Shown piece after piece: positions 1 through 8,463 of a stretch of 64,000 bases of DNA. Origin of the DNA: an uncultured Chlorobiaceae bacterium. GTDB taxonomy: Bacteria > Bacteroidota > Chlorobiia > Chlorobiales > Chlorobiaceae. A program made the translations under genes and the position numbers. How positions within the stretch are numbered: the first letter of the stretch is position 1; the number at the start of each line of letters is the position of its first letter. Location: the NCBI GenBank assembly GCA_903822595.1, contig CAIJPS010000043.1:40311-104310 (forward strand), written 5' to 3'. Below the pieces are notes generated by a model, which was not told the DNA's origin, made no database searches, and saw only the letters and a program-made list of their open reading frames with translations.

Positions 1-1180
1 CCTTTTCAGTTTTTTCCCATGGGAAGATATCACGACCGAAATGGCCGTAGGCTGCGGTCTGCTGATAGCTCCATCCTTCTGGCTTGTCGAGGCTGAAACG
101 TTTGATGATGGCTGCCGGACGAAGATCAAAAATCACTTCAGCTTTTTCCTGGATCTGGGCATCGTTGAGGCCGTGTTTTGCCGTGTCGTGGGTATTGATG
201 TAGATCGAAACCGGCCGAGCAACACCGATGGCATAGGATACCTGAACGGTGCATTTGTCGGCCAGACCTGCTGCAACAATGTTCTTTGCAACGTGACGCG
301 ATGCGTAGGCTGCGCTACGGTCAACCTTGGAAGGATCTTTGCCACTGAACGCGCCGCCGCCGTGGGGAGCTGCACCACCGTAGGTATCGACAATGATCTT
401 GCGTCCAGTCAAACCGGTATCCCCGTGTGGTCCACCGATGACAAAACGTCCTGTCGGATTGATATGAAACTTGGTCTTTTCGTCGATCAGGTTTGCGGGA
501 ATGACCACCTTGATCACATGTTCAATGATGTCATGCTTGATAACTTCCTGCCATGCGGCTTCGCTCACGCCTTCCGGTTCCGGATCATGCTGGGTTGAAA
601 CAACAACAGCATCAACGCGGATAACTTTTTCGTTTTCATATTCAAGTGTTACCTGGCTTTTTGCATCCGGGCGAAGGTAGGTCATGATTTTGCCTTCCTT
701 GCGGATTTCAGCAAGTTTTTTGACCAACTGCTGCGCAAACTGGATTGCCGCTGGCATAAGCTCGGGAGTTTCCGTGCATGCGTAGCCGAACATCATACCC
801 TGGTCACCTGCGCCGACACGGTCAAACTCGTCAGCAATCTCTTCCTTGCGGTCAACACCGCGGTTGATATCGGGTGACTGGCTGTGGAGCGCTGAAAGCA
901 CACCGCAGGAGTTGGCTTCAAACATGTACTCGCCCTTGGTGTAGCCGATTTCGCTGACTACCTGACGGGCTATTTTCTGGATATCAACAATTCCTTTCGT
1001 CGTGACTTCTCCACCGACAATCACCTGACCGGTTGTGACAAAGGTTTCACAGGCAACGCGTGAGCTCGGGTCCTGGCGGAGAAAATCATCAAGTACAGCA
1101 TCGGAAATCTGATCGGCAACCTTGTCCGGGTGTCCTTCTGAGACGGATTCTGAGGTAAAGAAATACCTTGTTTGTGACAT
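1..1180 (-). CDS. metK: S-adenosylmethionine synthetase MetK (3' end cut by window)
   Basis: MetK makes S-adenosylmethionine from methionine and ATP in the cytoplasm. Read on the minus strand from ATG at 1178-1180, the product begins [16 protein letters not shown] and shows the GHPDK motif at residues 16-20 and the phosphate-binding GGGAFSGKD near residue 275. The last residues before the window edge are the family's near-terminal FPWEKT stretch, so about 393 of roughly 400 residues are present and only the extreme C-terminus is missing. A structured leader RNA and a promoter lie just upstream (1271-1410). In Chlorobi metK is usually followed by ahcY, which would lie outside this window. Confidence 0.97.
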   Translation of the reverse strand, partial: MSQTRYFFTSESVSEGHPDKVADQISDAVLDDFLRQDPSSRVACETFVTTGQVIVGGEVTTKGIVDIQKIARQVVSEIGYTKGEYMFEANSCGVLSALHSQSPDINRGVDRKEEIADEFDRVGAGDQGMMFGYACTETPELMPAAIQFAQQLVKKLAEIRKEGKIMTYLRPDAKSQVTLEYENEKVIRVDAVVVSTQHDPEPEGVSEAAWQEVIKHDIIEHVIKVVIPANLIDEKTKFHINPTGRFVIGGPHGDTGLTGRKIIVDTYGGAAPHGGGAFSGKDPSKVDRSAAYASRHVAKNIVAAGLADKCTVQVSYAIGVARPVSIYINTHDTAKHGLNDAQIQEKAEVIFDLRPAAIIKRFSLDKPEGWSYQQTAAYGHFGRDIFPWEKTEK

Positions 1181-1270
1181 GTTCTGAAAGGTTTTGGTTA
1201 AACGAATGAGAGTAACAACAAAAAAAGTGAAGCAATGGAAAGTTTTTCAGTGAGAGGATGTCAAAAAGAG

Positions 1271-1372
1271 ATGACTCGGGACACGGAAAAACTTCCGGCA
1301 AGCTCGGGGAAATAACCCCTGCTGAGAGCTTGCGACACCGTGTCCATAGGTAATGGGGATGTCGATGAAAAA
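1271..1372 (-). ncRNA. SAM-Chlorobi-type leader RNA of metK
   Basis: The minus-strand leader between the promoter and metK folds into three nested perfect stems: 1338-1345 with 1279-1286 (GGACACGG/CCGTGTCC), 1326-1333 with 1298-1305 (GCAAGCTC/GAGCTTGC), and 1316-1319 with 1306-1309 (GGGG/CCCC around a six-base loop). From established knowledge, the SAM-Chlorobi motif is a conserved RNA found in the 5' leaders of Chlorobi metK-ahcY operons, with a Bacteroidota-like promoter directly upstream; its ligand is not something the sequence can prove. Position, gene and promoter all fit. Whether these exact stems match the published consensus is recalled, not searched. Confidence 0.7.
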
Positions 1373-1378
1373 TAAAGC

Positions 1379-1410
1379 CAAAATGTAACTATTCGTTTTC
1401 TTCTATGCAA
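1379..1410 (-). promoter_or_regulatory. Promoter of the metK leader RNA
   Basis: On the minus strand TTG (1408-1410) is followed after 20 bases by TACATTTTG (1379-1387), close to the Bacteroidota/Chlorobi pattern TTG-N19/20-TAnnTTTG. Transcription would start near 1372, just before the leader RNA. The -33 element lies 13 bases upstream of the stop-codon end of no gene on its own strand other than the preceding nucleotidyltransferase, which ends at 1423, so metK has its own promoter. Confidence 0.6.
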
Positions 1411-1422
1411 AAAATCTCTTGC

Positions 1423-2400
1423 CTATCCCACCCGTATTTCAGAGTAGTCGCCAATGTTGATCTCTTGGGAGCTTCCTGTAATGAAGGCACTGTTTCCCAC
1501 AATTGAGTGACTGAGCATGATATGGGCAACCCGTGCACTGTATCCAATAATAGAATTTTTGATAATGACATTTTTAATGATGGCATGTTCACCGATGGTG
1601 GTATAGGGACCGATAATGGAGTTTTCAAGAACGGCATTATCAGCGATAAAGACTGGATCATTGATAATGCAGCCAGGATATTCTTTTGTTGAAACGTTGT
1701 TCTTGAGAAGAATCTCATTGGTGGAGAGCAGTGTTTCAGGCTTGCCGCAGTCATACCAGCCGTGAACAGGGAAGGTGGTAAAATGTTCTCCACCCTCAAT
1801 CATGAACTGCAGGGCGTCGGTGAGCTGGTACTCTCCCTTTGTCTTTATCTTATTGCTGATCAGATAATCGATACTTGCAAAGAGGGTTCCTGCATGTTGC
1901 AGAAAATAGAGACCGACAATGGCAAGGTTACTGACGGGAGTATCGGGTTTCTCAACCAGTTTCAGTATTTTCCCTTCCCCGGTTACAGCAACGCCGAATC
2001 GCCTGGGGTCTTCAACCTCTTTGACTCCAAGAGTGGAAAAGGGGCTCTGGAGTACTGGCTGAAGATCAACATCAAAAATGGTGTCGCCCAGAATGATGAA
2101 CAACGGTTCATTATCGGTGACGTAAGGCTTGCACATCCAGATAGCATGGGCAAGTCCGAGGATCTCTGTCTGGGTGACAAAGGTGAACTTGATACTGTAA
2201 TTCTTTACCATCCACTCTTCAACCATGTCGCCCAAATAGCCGACAATGACAATGGCTTCATCGATTCCTGCGGCGATAAGCTTGTCCATGATATGGCCGA
2301 TAATAGGTTTGCCAGCCACGTTGAGCAATACTTTGGGACGGGAAAAGGTATGGGGTCGTAAACGGGTGCCGACACCGGCAACAGGAATGATTGCTTTCAT
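1423..2400 (-). CDS. Nucleotidyltransferase (RmlA/GlmU-like sugar-1-phosphate nucleotidyltransferase)
   Basis: This 325-residue protein joins a sugar 1-phosphate to a nucleotide to make an activated sugar for envelope glycans. Residues 1-230 form the nucleotidyltransferase domain: the signature GVGTRLRPHT is at 9-18, the PKVLL lysine segment at 23-27, LGDTIFD near 105, and GEYQLTDAL near 190. From about 240 on, repeated isoleucine/valine hexads (such as ENSIIG, KNSIIG, SHSIVG) indicate a left-handed beta-helix. The sugar and nucleotide cannot be told from sequence; long-form glucose-1-phosphate thymidylyltransferase and mannose-1-phosphate guanylyltransferase are both possible. It is transcribed in the same direction as metK but metK has a separate promoter. 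Confidence 0.9.
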   Translation of the reverse strand: MKAIIPVAGVGTRLRPHTFSRPKVLLNVAGKPIIGHIMDKLIAAGIDEAIVIVGYLGDMVEEWMVKNYSIKFTFVTQTEILGLAHAIWMCKPYVTDNEPLFIILGDTIFDVDLQPVLQSPFSTLGVKEVEDPRRFGVAVTGEGKILKLVEKPDTPVSNLAIVGLYFLQHAGTLFASIDYLISNKIKTKGEYQLTDALQFMIEGGEHFTTFPVHGWYDCGKPETLLSTNEILLKNNVSTKEYPGCIINDPVFIADNAVLENSIIGPYTTIGEHAIIKNVIIKNSIIGYSARVAHIMLSHSIVGNSAFITGSSQEINIGDYSEIRVG

Positions 2401-2626
2401 GTTTTCTCAATGATTTTGGTTATAAAATCAAACACCCGGATATGCTTCTTCCTATGTTACAAAAAAGCATGACAAAATTAAATACTCCAATTAGTGGCAA
2501 AGAGCTATTAAATAAACAAATCAGTTGTATTTTGTGTTTCAGCAGTCATATTTTCATTTTTCAGCGAAAGCTGTTTGGTTGCAGAATGGAGACGACGAGC
2601 CAGAAACAATTCTTATCAAGTGTGCT

Positions 2627-3025
2627 ATGGCAGGGAGGTTCAAGGGAGTATTCAGGCAGTCCGGGGTAATTCCAGTCCTCGATGGCAGGCTTGTGCTTAT
2701 TACTTCCAGAAAATCTGAACGTTGGATTATTCCCAAGGGATATGTCGAGAAAGGGCTCTCTCCAGCGGAATCAGCAGCAAAAGAGGCTTATGAGGAGGCT
2801 GGCCTGATTGGTCTTGTCCATCATAAAGAGGCTGGCAAGTACCGTTACCGTAAGTTCGGAAAAAACTTTTCGGTTCAGGTCTATCCGCTTTTCATTGAGA
2901 CCATGCTTGATGAGTGGGATGAAATGCATGATCGCCGGCGAAAGCTTGTTACTCCATCTGAGGCTATCGAAATGGTTTGCCATGAAGAGCTCCGCCGTAT
3001 CATTGCGGATTTTTTTTCTGAATAA
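2627..3025 (+). CDS. Nudix hydrolase
   Basis: A small Nudix hydrolase that would cleave a nucleoside diphosphate linked to another group X; the substrate is unknown. I choose ATG 2627 (MAGRFKGVFRQ, 132 residues) because the earlier in-frame ATG at 2525 adds 34 residues unlike the family. The Nudix box runs from about residue 35 (PKGYVEKG) to about residue 60 (KEAYEEAGL). The first glutamate of the canonical GX5EX7REUXEEXGU is leucine here and the arginine is lysine, while the EE metal-binding pair is kept. Similar short proteins are often annotated as diphosphoinositol-polyphosphate-like Nudix enzymes, which is only a family analogy. Confidence 0.85.
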   Translation: MAGRFKGVFRQSGVIPVLDGRLVLITSRKSERWIIPKGYVEKGLSPAESAAKEAYEEAGLIGLVHHKEAGKYRYRKFGKNFSVQVYPLFIETMLDEWDEMHDRRRKLVTPSEAIEMVCHEELRRIIADFFSE

Positions 3026-3052
3026 ATCTTTATGGTGCCAAGAAATATTTTT

Positions 3053-3080
3053 TTGTAATTAATCTTCTTGTGCTATATTG
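3053..3080 (+). promoter_or_regulatory. Promoter of the tRNA-Pro/Arg/His/Glu operon
   Basis: TTG at 3053-3055 in a T-run, 18 bases, then TATATTG at 3074-3080 match the Chlorobi-type -33/-7 pattern (TTG ... TAnnTTTG). The predicted start near 3088 is about 10 bases before tRNA-Pro. No gene other than the tRNAs follows before the terminator at 3459. Confidence 0.55.
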
Positions 3081-3098
3081 GGCCTTCCGTTAAGGCAG

Positions 3099-3171
3099 CG
3101 GGGTGTGGCGCAGTTGGTAGCGTGCCTGCTTTGGGAGCAGGAGGCCCCGAGTTCGAGTCTCGGCACCCCGA
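3099..3171 (+). tRNA. tRNA-Pro(TGG)
   Basis: A full cloverleaf is readable. The acceptor stem pairs CGGGGTG with CACCCCG, the anticodon stem is CCTGC/GCAGG around a loop with anticodon TGG, and the T arm has GTTCGAGTC. The discriminator is A and CCA is not encoded. First of four tRNAs in one operon. Confidence 0.97.
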
Positions 3172-3197
3172 CAGGTAGAGGTCTGATGATTGAAGCT

Positions 3198-3270
<73 letters not shown>

Positions 3271-3296
3271 CAAGTAAAAGTCCGTAAGTTTTACAC

Positions 3297-3371
3297 GGTG
3301 ATTGTAGCTCAGTTGGTTAGAGCGCCAGGTTGTGGCCCTGGAGGCCGGGGGTTCGAGTCCCCTCATTCACC
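3297..3371 (+). tRNA. tRNA-His(GTG)
   Basis: The acceptor stem is GTGATTG/CATTCAC with one T-T mismatch. An extra G precedes it at 3297 and faces C73 at 3371, the G-1:C73 pair that identifies bacterial histidine tRNAs. The anticodon loop between CCAGG and CCTGG carries GTG. Third gene of the operon. Confidence 0.96.
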
Positions 3372-3378
3372 CATATAA

Positions 3379-3450
3379 GGCCCCATCGACTAGTGGTTAG
3401 GTCATCACCCTTTCAAGGTGGTAGCACGGGTTCGAATCCCGTTGGGGTCA
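3379..3450 (+). tRNA. tRNA-Glu(TTC)
   Basis: The acceptor stem GGCCCCA pairs with TGGGGTC (one G-T wobble), discriminator A. The anticodon loop between TCACC and GGTGG carries TTC. In a bacteriochlorophyll-producing organism glutamyl-tRNA also feeds tetrapyrrole synthesis, so this tRNA serves two pathways (family knowledge). Last gene of the operon. Confidence 0.97.
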
Positions 3451-3458
3451 CTCATAAA

Positions 3459-3491
3459 AGCTCTGTTCATTACCGGTACAGGGCTTTTTTT
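3459..3491 (+). terminator. Rho-independent terminator of the tRNA operon
   Basis: AGCTCTGT (3459-3466) pairs with ACAGGGCT (3478-3485) around an 11-base loop, followed directly by a run of T to 3491. It separates the tRNA operon from pheT, which starts 30 bases later. Confidence 0.85.
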
Positions 3492-3520
3492 CATTCATCA
3501 AAGCAGATTTCCTTCTCCTT

Positions 3521-5935
3521 ATGAAAATATCTGTCAGTTGGCTTAAAGATTTTTTTCCCTCCTTTTCTACAGAAACACCTGCACTTGTTGAAAAACTGAC
3601 GTTTCTCGGTTTTGAGGTAGAGGAGGTTCAGGAGCTCTCTATGCCTGACGATCTTGTTGTTGTCGGGCGAATCGAGGAGGTTCTGGCGCATCCGAATGCC
3701 GAGCGGTTGACGATTTGCCGGGTTGATGTTGGCCGTGAATCTCCACTTCAGATTGTATGCGGTGCGCCAAATGTCAAAGCTGGAATGGTTGTTCCTGTTG
3801 CGACGGAAAAAGCCAGGCTTACATGCTCTGACGGTCAAACCATGACCATCAAGCCTTCAAAAATACGTGGCGAACGCTCTTTCGGCATGATTTGCGCTTC
3901 TGATGAACTCGGGCTCTCTGGTGACCATTCAGGCGTTATGGAGCTTGACCCTTCCTGCCAGCCTGGCGTGCCTGTCGCCCGTTATCTTGATAGTGATGTT
4001 GTTCTTGATATTGCCGTTACACCAAACCGCCCTGATGTCCTCTCTCATCTTGGTGTGGCAAGGGAGCTTGCAGGAGGTGAAGAGTTGCACTATCCGGAAC
4101 GGAGCGCTATGGCGTTTTCAAATACCGGTACACGGGTCGAAGTTATGGATGCGGTTGCCTGTCCCTATTATTCTGGCGTGGTCATACGAGGCATTAGAGT
4201 TGCCGAATCTCCCGCATGGCTTCGAAAAAAGCTTGAAAGTATCGGATTGAGGCCGAAGAACAACATCGTTGATATTACCAACTATATTCTTCACGGGCTT
4301 GGTCAGCCGCTTCATGCCTTTGACCTTGGCAAGCTTGCCGGTGAGCGGGTTGTGGTTAGAACGGATTGTCATGCCGATTTTATTGCTCTGAATAATAGTG
4401 CTTATGATGTATCTCCTGGAATGACAGCAATTTGTGATGGTGATGGAACTGTTGCTGCAATTGCCGGGATAATGGGAGGATTGAATTCAGCGGTTAGTGA
4501 TACCACAACGGATATCCTGCTGGAATCGGCATATTTTAATGCTTCATCAGTTCGTAAGACATCAAAAGAATTAGGGATTTCCTCTGATGCCTCTTATCGC
4601 TATGAGCGAGGCATTGACCCGAATAATGTCAAAAGAGCGGCAGAGTGCGCCGTCACCCTGATTCTGGAACTTGCTGGCGGAAGTGTTGAAGGGGCTCAGG
4701 AGTGTGGCTTTCCGGAGTCAGCGTTGCGCCAGGTAACCTTGCGGCCTGAACGGGTCAACGCTCTTCTTGGCAGTTTGATATCTGTTTCTGAAATGGTGAA
4801 GATGCTCGAAGGGATCGGTTTTTCTGCTGACGGAATTGAAGGGAAGTCGATTACGTTTATGGTTCCTTCCTTCAGGGTTGATGTTTCGGAGGAGATTGAT
4901 CTTGTCGAGGAGATTGCCCGCCTGTACGGTTATGACAATATTCAGCCTTCTGCCCAGATGGCGACCATCTATCCGCAGTCCCGCAACTTTCCGGAGTATT
5001 TCCCTGATTTCCTTCGTTCTCTTATGGTTGGCTTGAATTTCCGGGAAATTCTCACCAATCCGCTCATGAAAAAAGATGAGGCCACATTGTTCAGCGACAA
5101 GCTTGTTGGGGTACTTAATCCTATCAGTGAGGGGCTTGAGGTGCTCAGGCCGGGGCTGGTTCCCGGATTTTTGAAGGTGATCAGTCATAATATCCGCCAT
5201 GGGAACAGGGAATTAAGACTTTTTGAGGTTGCGAGGGGATTTCAGAGTGTTCCCGAAGGTGAGCGAAGCGGGAAATCGTCGCTTGAAGGCTACAGGGAAA
5301 AGGAGTATCTCGTTCTTGCCATGACGGGAAGCCGTTTCCCCAGAATCTGGAATCAGTCCTCCGAAAAGGTTGATTTTTACGATCTTATGGGTGCTGTCGA
5401 GATGCTTCTGGAGAAGCTGAATTTGCTTGATAAATCAGCGGTGAATATTTATAATGAAGCCACTGTCAATATTGAGGTAACGTTGACAGAAAATGAAAAG
5501 AGTTGCGTGTACAGGGTTGGGGTGGTTCAGCAGCTCGGTTCAGACCTTTTGGGCAAATTTGATATTGGACAGGATGTTTATATAGCGGAGATTGATGCAG
5601 CAGCTCTTGAGTGCTGTTTTCAGTCAGGTGTAACGTATGAACCACCGTCCAGATTTCCAGTTGTTCAGAGGGATATATCGCTTGTTCTTCCGCCAGATGT
5701 TTCGGTTCAGTCACTTGTCGAACTTGTGCGTTCAAGTGATGCTTTGATCAGGGAAGTTTCTGTGTTTGATCTCTTCGAGCGCACCCATGAGGATGGGGGA
5801 GAGCGTAGCGTAGCACTCTCTCTTGAAATTGCTGATCATACCGGGACGTTGCAGGATGAAAGAATCAACGATATTATTTCGAAGGTCGGCAGTAATGCCG
5901 AGAGTAAGCTTGGTGCGGTAATTCGACAAGTCTGA
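3521..5935 (+). CDS. pheT: Phenylalanine-tRNA ligase beta subunit
   Basis: PheT is the large subunit of the alpha2-beta2 enzyme that charges tRNA-Phe; the alpha subunit PheS is not in this window. The 804-residue length is normal. Domains in order: an N-terminal OB-fold tRNA-binding domain (about 40-150, with VVVGRIEEVLAHPNAERL), the B3/B4 editing region (about 210-380, PKNNIVDITNYIL and YRYERGIDP), the B5 DNA-binding-like domain (about 405-475), the catalytic-like core, and a C-terminal anticodon-binding FDX-ACB domain beginning near PPSRFPVVQRDISLV. The ATG at 3521 fits the family N-terminus (MKISVSWLKDF). It is followed after 13 bases by the coiled-coil/zapA pair. Confidence 0.98.
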   Translation: MKISVSWLKDFFPSFSTETPALVEKLTFLGFEVEEVQELSMPDDLVVVGRIEEVLAHPNAERLTICRVDVGRESPLQIVCGAPNVKAGMVVPVATEKARLTCSDGQTMTIKPSKIRGERSFGMICASDELGLSGDHSGVMELDPSCQPGVPVARYLDSDVVLDIAVTPNRPDVLSHLGVARELAGGEELHYPERSAMAFSNTGTRVEVMDAVACPYYSGVVIRGIRVAESPAWLRKKLESIGLRPKNNIVDITNYILHGLGQPLHAFDLGKLAGERVVVRTDCHADFIALNNSAYDVSPGMTAICDGDGTVAAIAGIMGGLNSAVSDTTTDILLESAYFNASSVRKTSKELGISSDASYRYERGIDPNNVKRAAECAVTLILELAGGSVEGAQECGFPESALRQVTLRPERVNALLGSLISVSEMVKMLEGIGFSADGIEGKSITFMVPSFRVDVSEEIDLVEEIARLYGYDNIQPSAQMATIYPQSRNFPEYFPDFLRSLMVGLNFREILTNPLMKKDEATLFSDKLVGVLNPISEGLEVLRPGLVPGFLKVISHNIRHGNRELRLFEVARGFQSVPEGERSGKSSLEGYREKEYLVLAMTGSRFPRIWNQSSEKVDFYDLMGAVEMLLEKLNLLDKSAVNIYNEATVNIEVTLTENEKSCVYRVGVVQQLGSDLLGKFDIGQDVYIAEIDAAALECCFQSGVTYEPPSRFPVVQRDISLVLPPDVSVQSLVELVRSSDALIREVSVFDLFERTHEDGGERSVALSLEIADHTGTLQDERINDIISKVGSNAESKLGAVIRQV

Positions 5936-5948
5936 TACTCTTTGTTCT

Positions 5949-6254
5949 ATGCAAGATTTAGATGCGCAAAATAGTAACGGTGATGTTAACCTGCTTGAGA
6001 AAAATATTCAACTTCTTGTTGACCGGTTGACTGACTGCCGGAAAGAGAATGATGTATTGCGATCTGAACTCTCAAGTCTGCAGAATATTTTGAGGAATTA
6101 CAAGCTGCCCGGAACGGTTGGTTCCACTCCCATGGATGCGGGGGGGACTCCGGTTGGAGTACTTGACTATGCAGAAAAAGTGCAGGTAAAACAGAAGCTG
6201 GTCATGATTTTGCAGAAAATAGAGATGGAACTCAGAAACAATCAGGCATTGTAA
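5949..6254 (+). CDS. Small coiled-coil protein upstream of zapA (ZapB-like candidate)
   Basis: A 101-residue acidic protein. Residues 13-50 are a strong heptad-patterned coiled coil (LLEKNIQLLVDRLT, then ENDVLRSELSSLQNIL), followed by a glycine/proline-rich linker and a second short helix (VKQKLVMILQKIEMEL). It ends 7 bases before zapA, so the two are almost surely co-transcribed, and probably with pheT 13 bases upstream. A small coiled-coil partner of ZapA at the division ring is a reasonable inference from context and shape; sequence similarity to E. coli ZapB is not claimed. Confidence 0.75.
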   Translation: MQDLDAQNSNGDVNLLEKNIQLLVDRLTDCRKENDVLRSELSSLQNILRNYKLPGTVGSTPMDAGGTPVGVLDYAEKVQVKQKLVMILQKIEMELRNNQAL

Positions 6255-6261
6255 GTCTGCG

Positions 6262-6522
6262 ATGGAGAAAATTGATGTAAATGTTTATGGTTACAGCTAT
6301 CCCTTAAGGGTCGAGCGGCGGGAAGTGACCGAAAAAGCAGCCCGTGATGTTGATGGAGTGATGCGGCTTTTTGCCGAAAAGGCACCGACATTTGAGCCTG
6401 TCAAACTCGCGGTACTTGCTGCAATTTCATTTGCCGAAAAAAAGGTCGAACTTGAAGAGGAGATGGCGTTGTTAAGGCAGAATATTGCCCGTCTGAATGT
6501 TTTTATCGGGCAAAATCTGTAA
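6262..6522 (+). CDS. zapA: Cell division protein ZapA
   Basis: ZapA binds FtsZ and bundles its filaments at the division site. The 86-residue protein has the family layout: an N-terminal beta-strand head (KIDVNVYGYSYPLRV, residues 3-17), the helix with AARDVDGVMRLFAEK, the short segment KLAVLAAISFAEK, and a C-terminal coiled coil (residues 55-84). Length is at the short end of the family. The 6S RNA gene follows, the same zapA-ssrS order known from proteobacteria. Confidence 0.88.
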   Translation: MEKIDVNVYGYSYPLRVERREVTEKAARDVDGVMRLFAEKAPTFEPVKLAVLAAISFAEKKVELEEEMALLRQNIARLNVFIGQNL

Positions 6523-6570
6523 TAAACCGTTACATTGAGGATGAATATCCGCACCGGTTGATTGGGGTGA

Positions 6571-6757
6571 TTGTAAGTAAAAGAACTAACATCAAAAAAC
6601 AGGGAACCAAACTCTTCTCTTTGATTGCAGGCCTTGCTGAATTTTCCGGCCTTTTTCAGGTCAGGTATTTTCGGGAGCAGTGGAAGCATTGTTCCATTGG
6701 AAGCAAAAAATCTGAAGGAGGTACCCACCGTGTAACACGGGTTCTTGGATCTTACGC
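6571..6757 (+). ncRNA. ssrS: 6S RNA
   Basis: The 316 bases between zapA and rny hold no convincing protein gene but show 6S RNA features. The closing stem pairs GTAAG (6573-6577) and AGAAC (6582-6586) with GTTCT and CTTAC (6751-6755), with a small internal loop between. The strand after the central region carries ACCCACC followed by a GGGTTCTTGGATC block typical of bacterial 6S RNAs. The size, about 185 bases, is right, and a terminator hairpin follows. Known role: a promoter mimic that binds housekeeping RNA polymerase in slow growth. The exact 5' end is uncertain by a few bases. Confidence 0.78.
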
Positions 6758-6781
6758 ACCTCGTCATGGTGCGGTTTTTTT
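6755..6781 (+). terminator. Terminator of the 6S RNA gene
   Basis: CGCACC (6755-6760) and GGTGCG (6768-6773) form a six-pair stem with a seven-base loop, followed by eight T (6774-6781). It directly abuts the 3' arm of the 6S closing stem. Confidence 0.8.
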
Positions 6782-6795
6782 GTTTAAAACGGTGC

Positions 6796-6815
6796 CTCAT
6801 AATCGAGATTATGAG
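6796..6815 (+). promoter_or_regulatory. Perfect palindrome before rny
   Basis: CTCATAATC (6796-6804), a two-base centre GA, and GATTATGAG (6807-6815) form a perfect 9+9 inverted repeat 24 bases before the rny start codon and 12 bases before its ribosome-binding GGAGG. It has no T-run, so it is unlikely to be a terminator. It could be an operator or an RNA hairpin in the rny leader; which one cannot be told from sequence. Confidence 0.5.
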
Positions 6816-6838
6816 AGCATGAAAATGGAGGTAGTTTA

Positions 6839-8413
6839 ATGGGTATAGTTATAAACCTGTTTTTGATTGTTTTCGCTTCAGTTATTTTTTTCGCGGCAGG
6901 TTTTTTGGTTGGACGTTATTTTCTCGAACGGATCGGCACGACCAAAGTGCTTGAAGCAGAAGAACGTGCAGTGCAGATAGTGCAGGAGGCCCAGAAAGAG
7001 GCCAACGAGTACAAAGAACTTAAGGTCAGTGAAGTAAACCAGGAGTGGAAAAAGAAGCGCCGGGAGTTTGATCAGGAAGTTGTGATCAAAAACAACAAGT
7101 ACACCCAGTTGCAGAAGCAGACACAGCAGAAGGAGGCTCAGTTGAAAAAACAGAGTCAGGATGTCAAGGATATTGAGCGGAAACTTCAGGATCAGCGCAA
7201 GGAGATCGATCAGATATCGACATCGCTTACCCTTCGTTCGACAGAGCTTGAGCGGATTATTGTCGAGCAGAACCAGCGTCTTGAAAGTATCAGCAACCTT
7301 CAGGCTGAAGAGGCGCGCCAGATGCTGATTGACAATATGGTTGCCAAGGCAAAGGAGGAAGCGACTGAAACCATTCATCAGATTCACGAAGAGGCTGAGC
7401 AGAAAGCAGGACGACTGGCGGAAAAAACACTTCTTACGGCTATTCAGCGCATCTCTTTTGAGCAGGCTACCGAAAATGCCCTTTCCGTCGTTCATATCCA
7501 GAGCGATGAACTCAAGGGACGTATCATTGGCAGGGAGGGACGCAACATCAAGGCATTTGAAAATGCAACCGGAGTCGATATCATTGTTGATGACACTCCA
7601 GAGGTCGTTATTCTCTCCTGTTTTGATCCCCTTCGTCGCGAGCTTGCCAAGCTTACCCTCCAGAAACTTCTTGTTGATGGCATCATCCATCCTGTGGCTA
7701 TTGAAAAAGCCTATGAAGATGCAAAAAAGGAGATTGACGATGTCATCATCAGTGCCGGTGAGGAGGCGCTCTCATCGTTGCAGATTCCTGATATGCCTGC
7801 CGAGATTGTCGCGCTTATCGGTAAAATGAAATTTTATACCGTTTACGGCCAGAACTTGCTGCAGCACAGTCGTGAAGTTGCCATGTTAGCCGGTCTTATG
7901 GCTGCAGAACTCAAGCTTGATGCCCGACTTGCCAAGCGCGCCGGTCTTTTGCACGACATTGGCCTTGTACTGCCGGAAAGCGATGAACCTCATGCAATCA
8001 CCGCCATGAATTTTCTCAAAAAATTCAACGAATCTCATGTGGTGCTCAATGCAATTGCTGCTCATCACGGAGATGTGAACAAAGAGTCACCACTCGCAGA
8101 TCTCGTTGATGCAGCCAACACTATTTCGCTTTCGCGGCCAGGTGCCCGTGGTGCGGTAACGGCTGACGGCAACGTTAAACGTCTTGAGAGTCTTGAGGAG
8201 ATCGCCAAAGGATTTCCTGGGGTTCTGAAAACCTATGCATTGCAGGCAGGACGGGAGATCAGGGTGATTGTTGAAGGCGATAATGTCAGCGATTCACAGG
8301 CAGATGTACTTGCTCATGATATCGCCCACAAAATCGAATCCGAGGCACAATATCCCGGACAGATTAAGGTATCCATTATTCGCGAAAAACGCTCAATTGC
8401 CTACGCAAAATAA
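6839..8413 (+). CDS. rny: Ribonuclease Y
   Basis: RNase Y is a membrane-anchored endoribonuclease that starts mRNA decay. The 524-residue protein has the full family order: a transmembrane helix at 5-25, a long coiled coil at about 35-200, a KH RNA-binding domain at about 215-280 (GRIIGREGRNIKAFE), and an HD domain from about 340 (HSREVAMLAG, then LLHDIG and AAHHGD). A GGAGG lies seven bases before ATG 6839. Upstream lie the 6S RNA terminator and a perfect palindrome; downstream a two-way terminator shared with hisB. Confidence 0.98.
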   Translation: MGIVINLFLIVFASVIFFAAGFLVGRYFLERIGTTKVLEAEERAVQIVQEAQKEANEYKELKVSEVNQEWKKKRREFDQEVVIKNNKYTQLQKQTQQKEAQLKKQSQDVKDIERKLQDQRKEIDQISTSLTLRSTELERIIVEQNQRLESISNLQAEEARQMLIDNMVAKAKEEATETIHQIHEEAEQKAGRLAEKTLLTAIQRISFEQATENALSVVHIQSDELKGRIIGREGRNIKAFENATGVDIIVDDTPEVVILSCFDPLRRELAKLTLQKLLVDGIIHPVAIEKAYEDAKKEIDDVIISAGEEALSSLQIPDMPAEIVALIGKMKFYTVYGQNLLQHSREVAMLAGLMAAELKLDARLAKRAGLLHDIGLVLPESDEPHAITAMNFLKKFNESHVVLNAIAAHHGDVNKESPLADLVDAANTISLSRPGARGAVTADGNVKRLESLEEIAKGFPGVLKTYALQAGREIRVIVEGDNVSDSQADVLAHDIAHKIESEAQYPGQIKVSIIREKRSIAYAK

Positions 8414-8463
8414 TTGGTTATCAATAGTTACAAGACTGTTTTCTGAAAAACGGCGATCTGAAA

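Noticed and set aside
41..598. Plus-strand 185-codon ORF
   Set aside because: It lies opposite metK, which has full family motifs; the ORF has no recognisable content.
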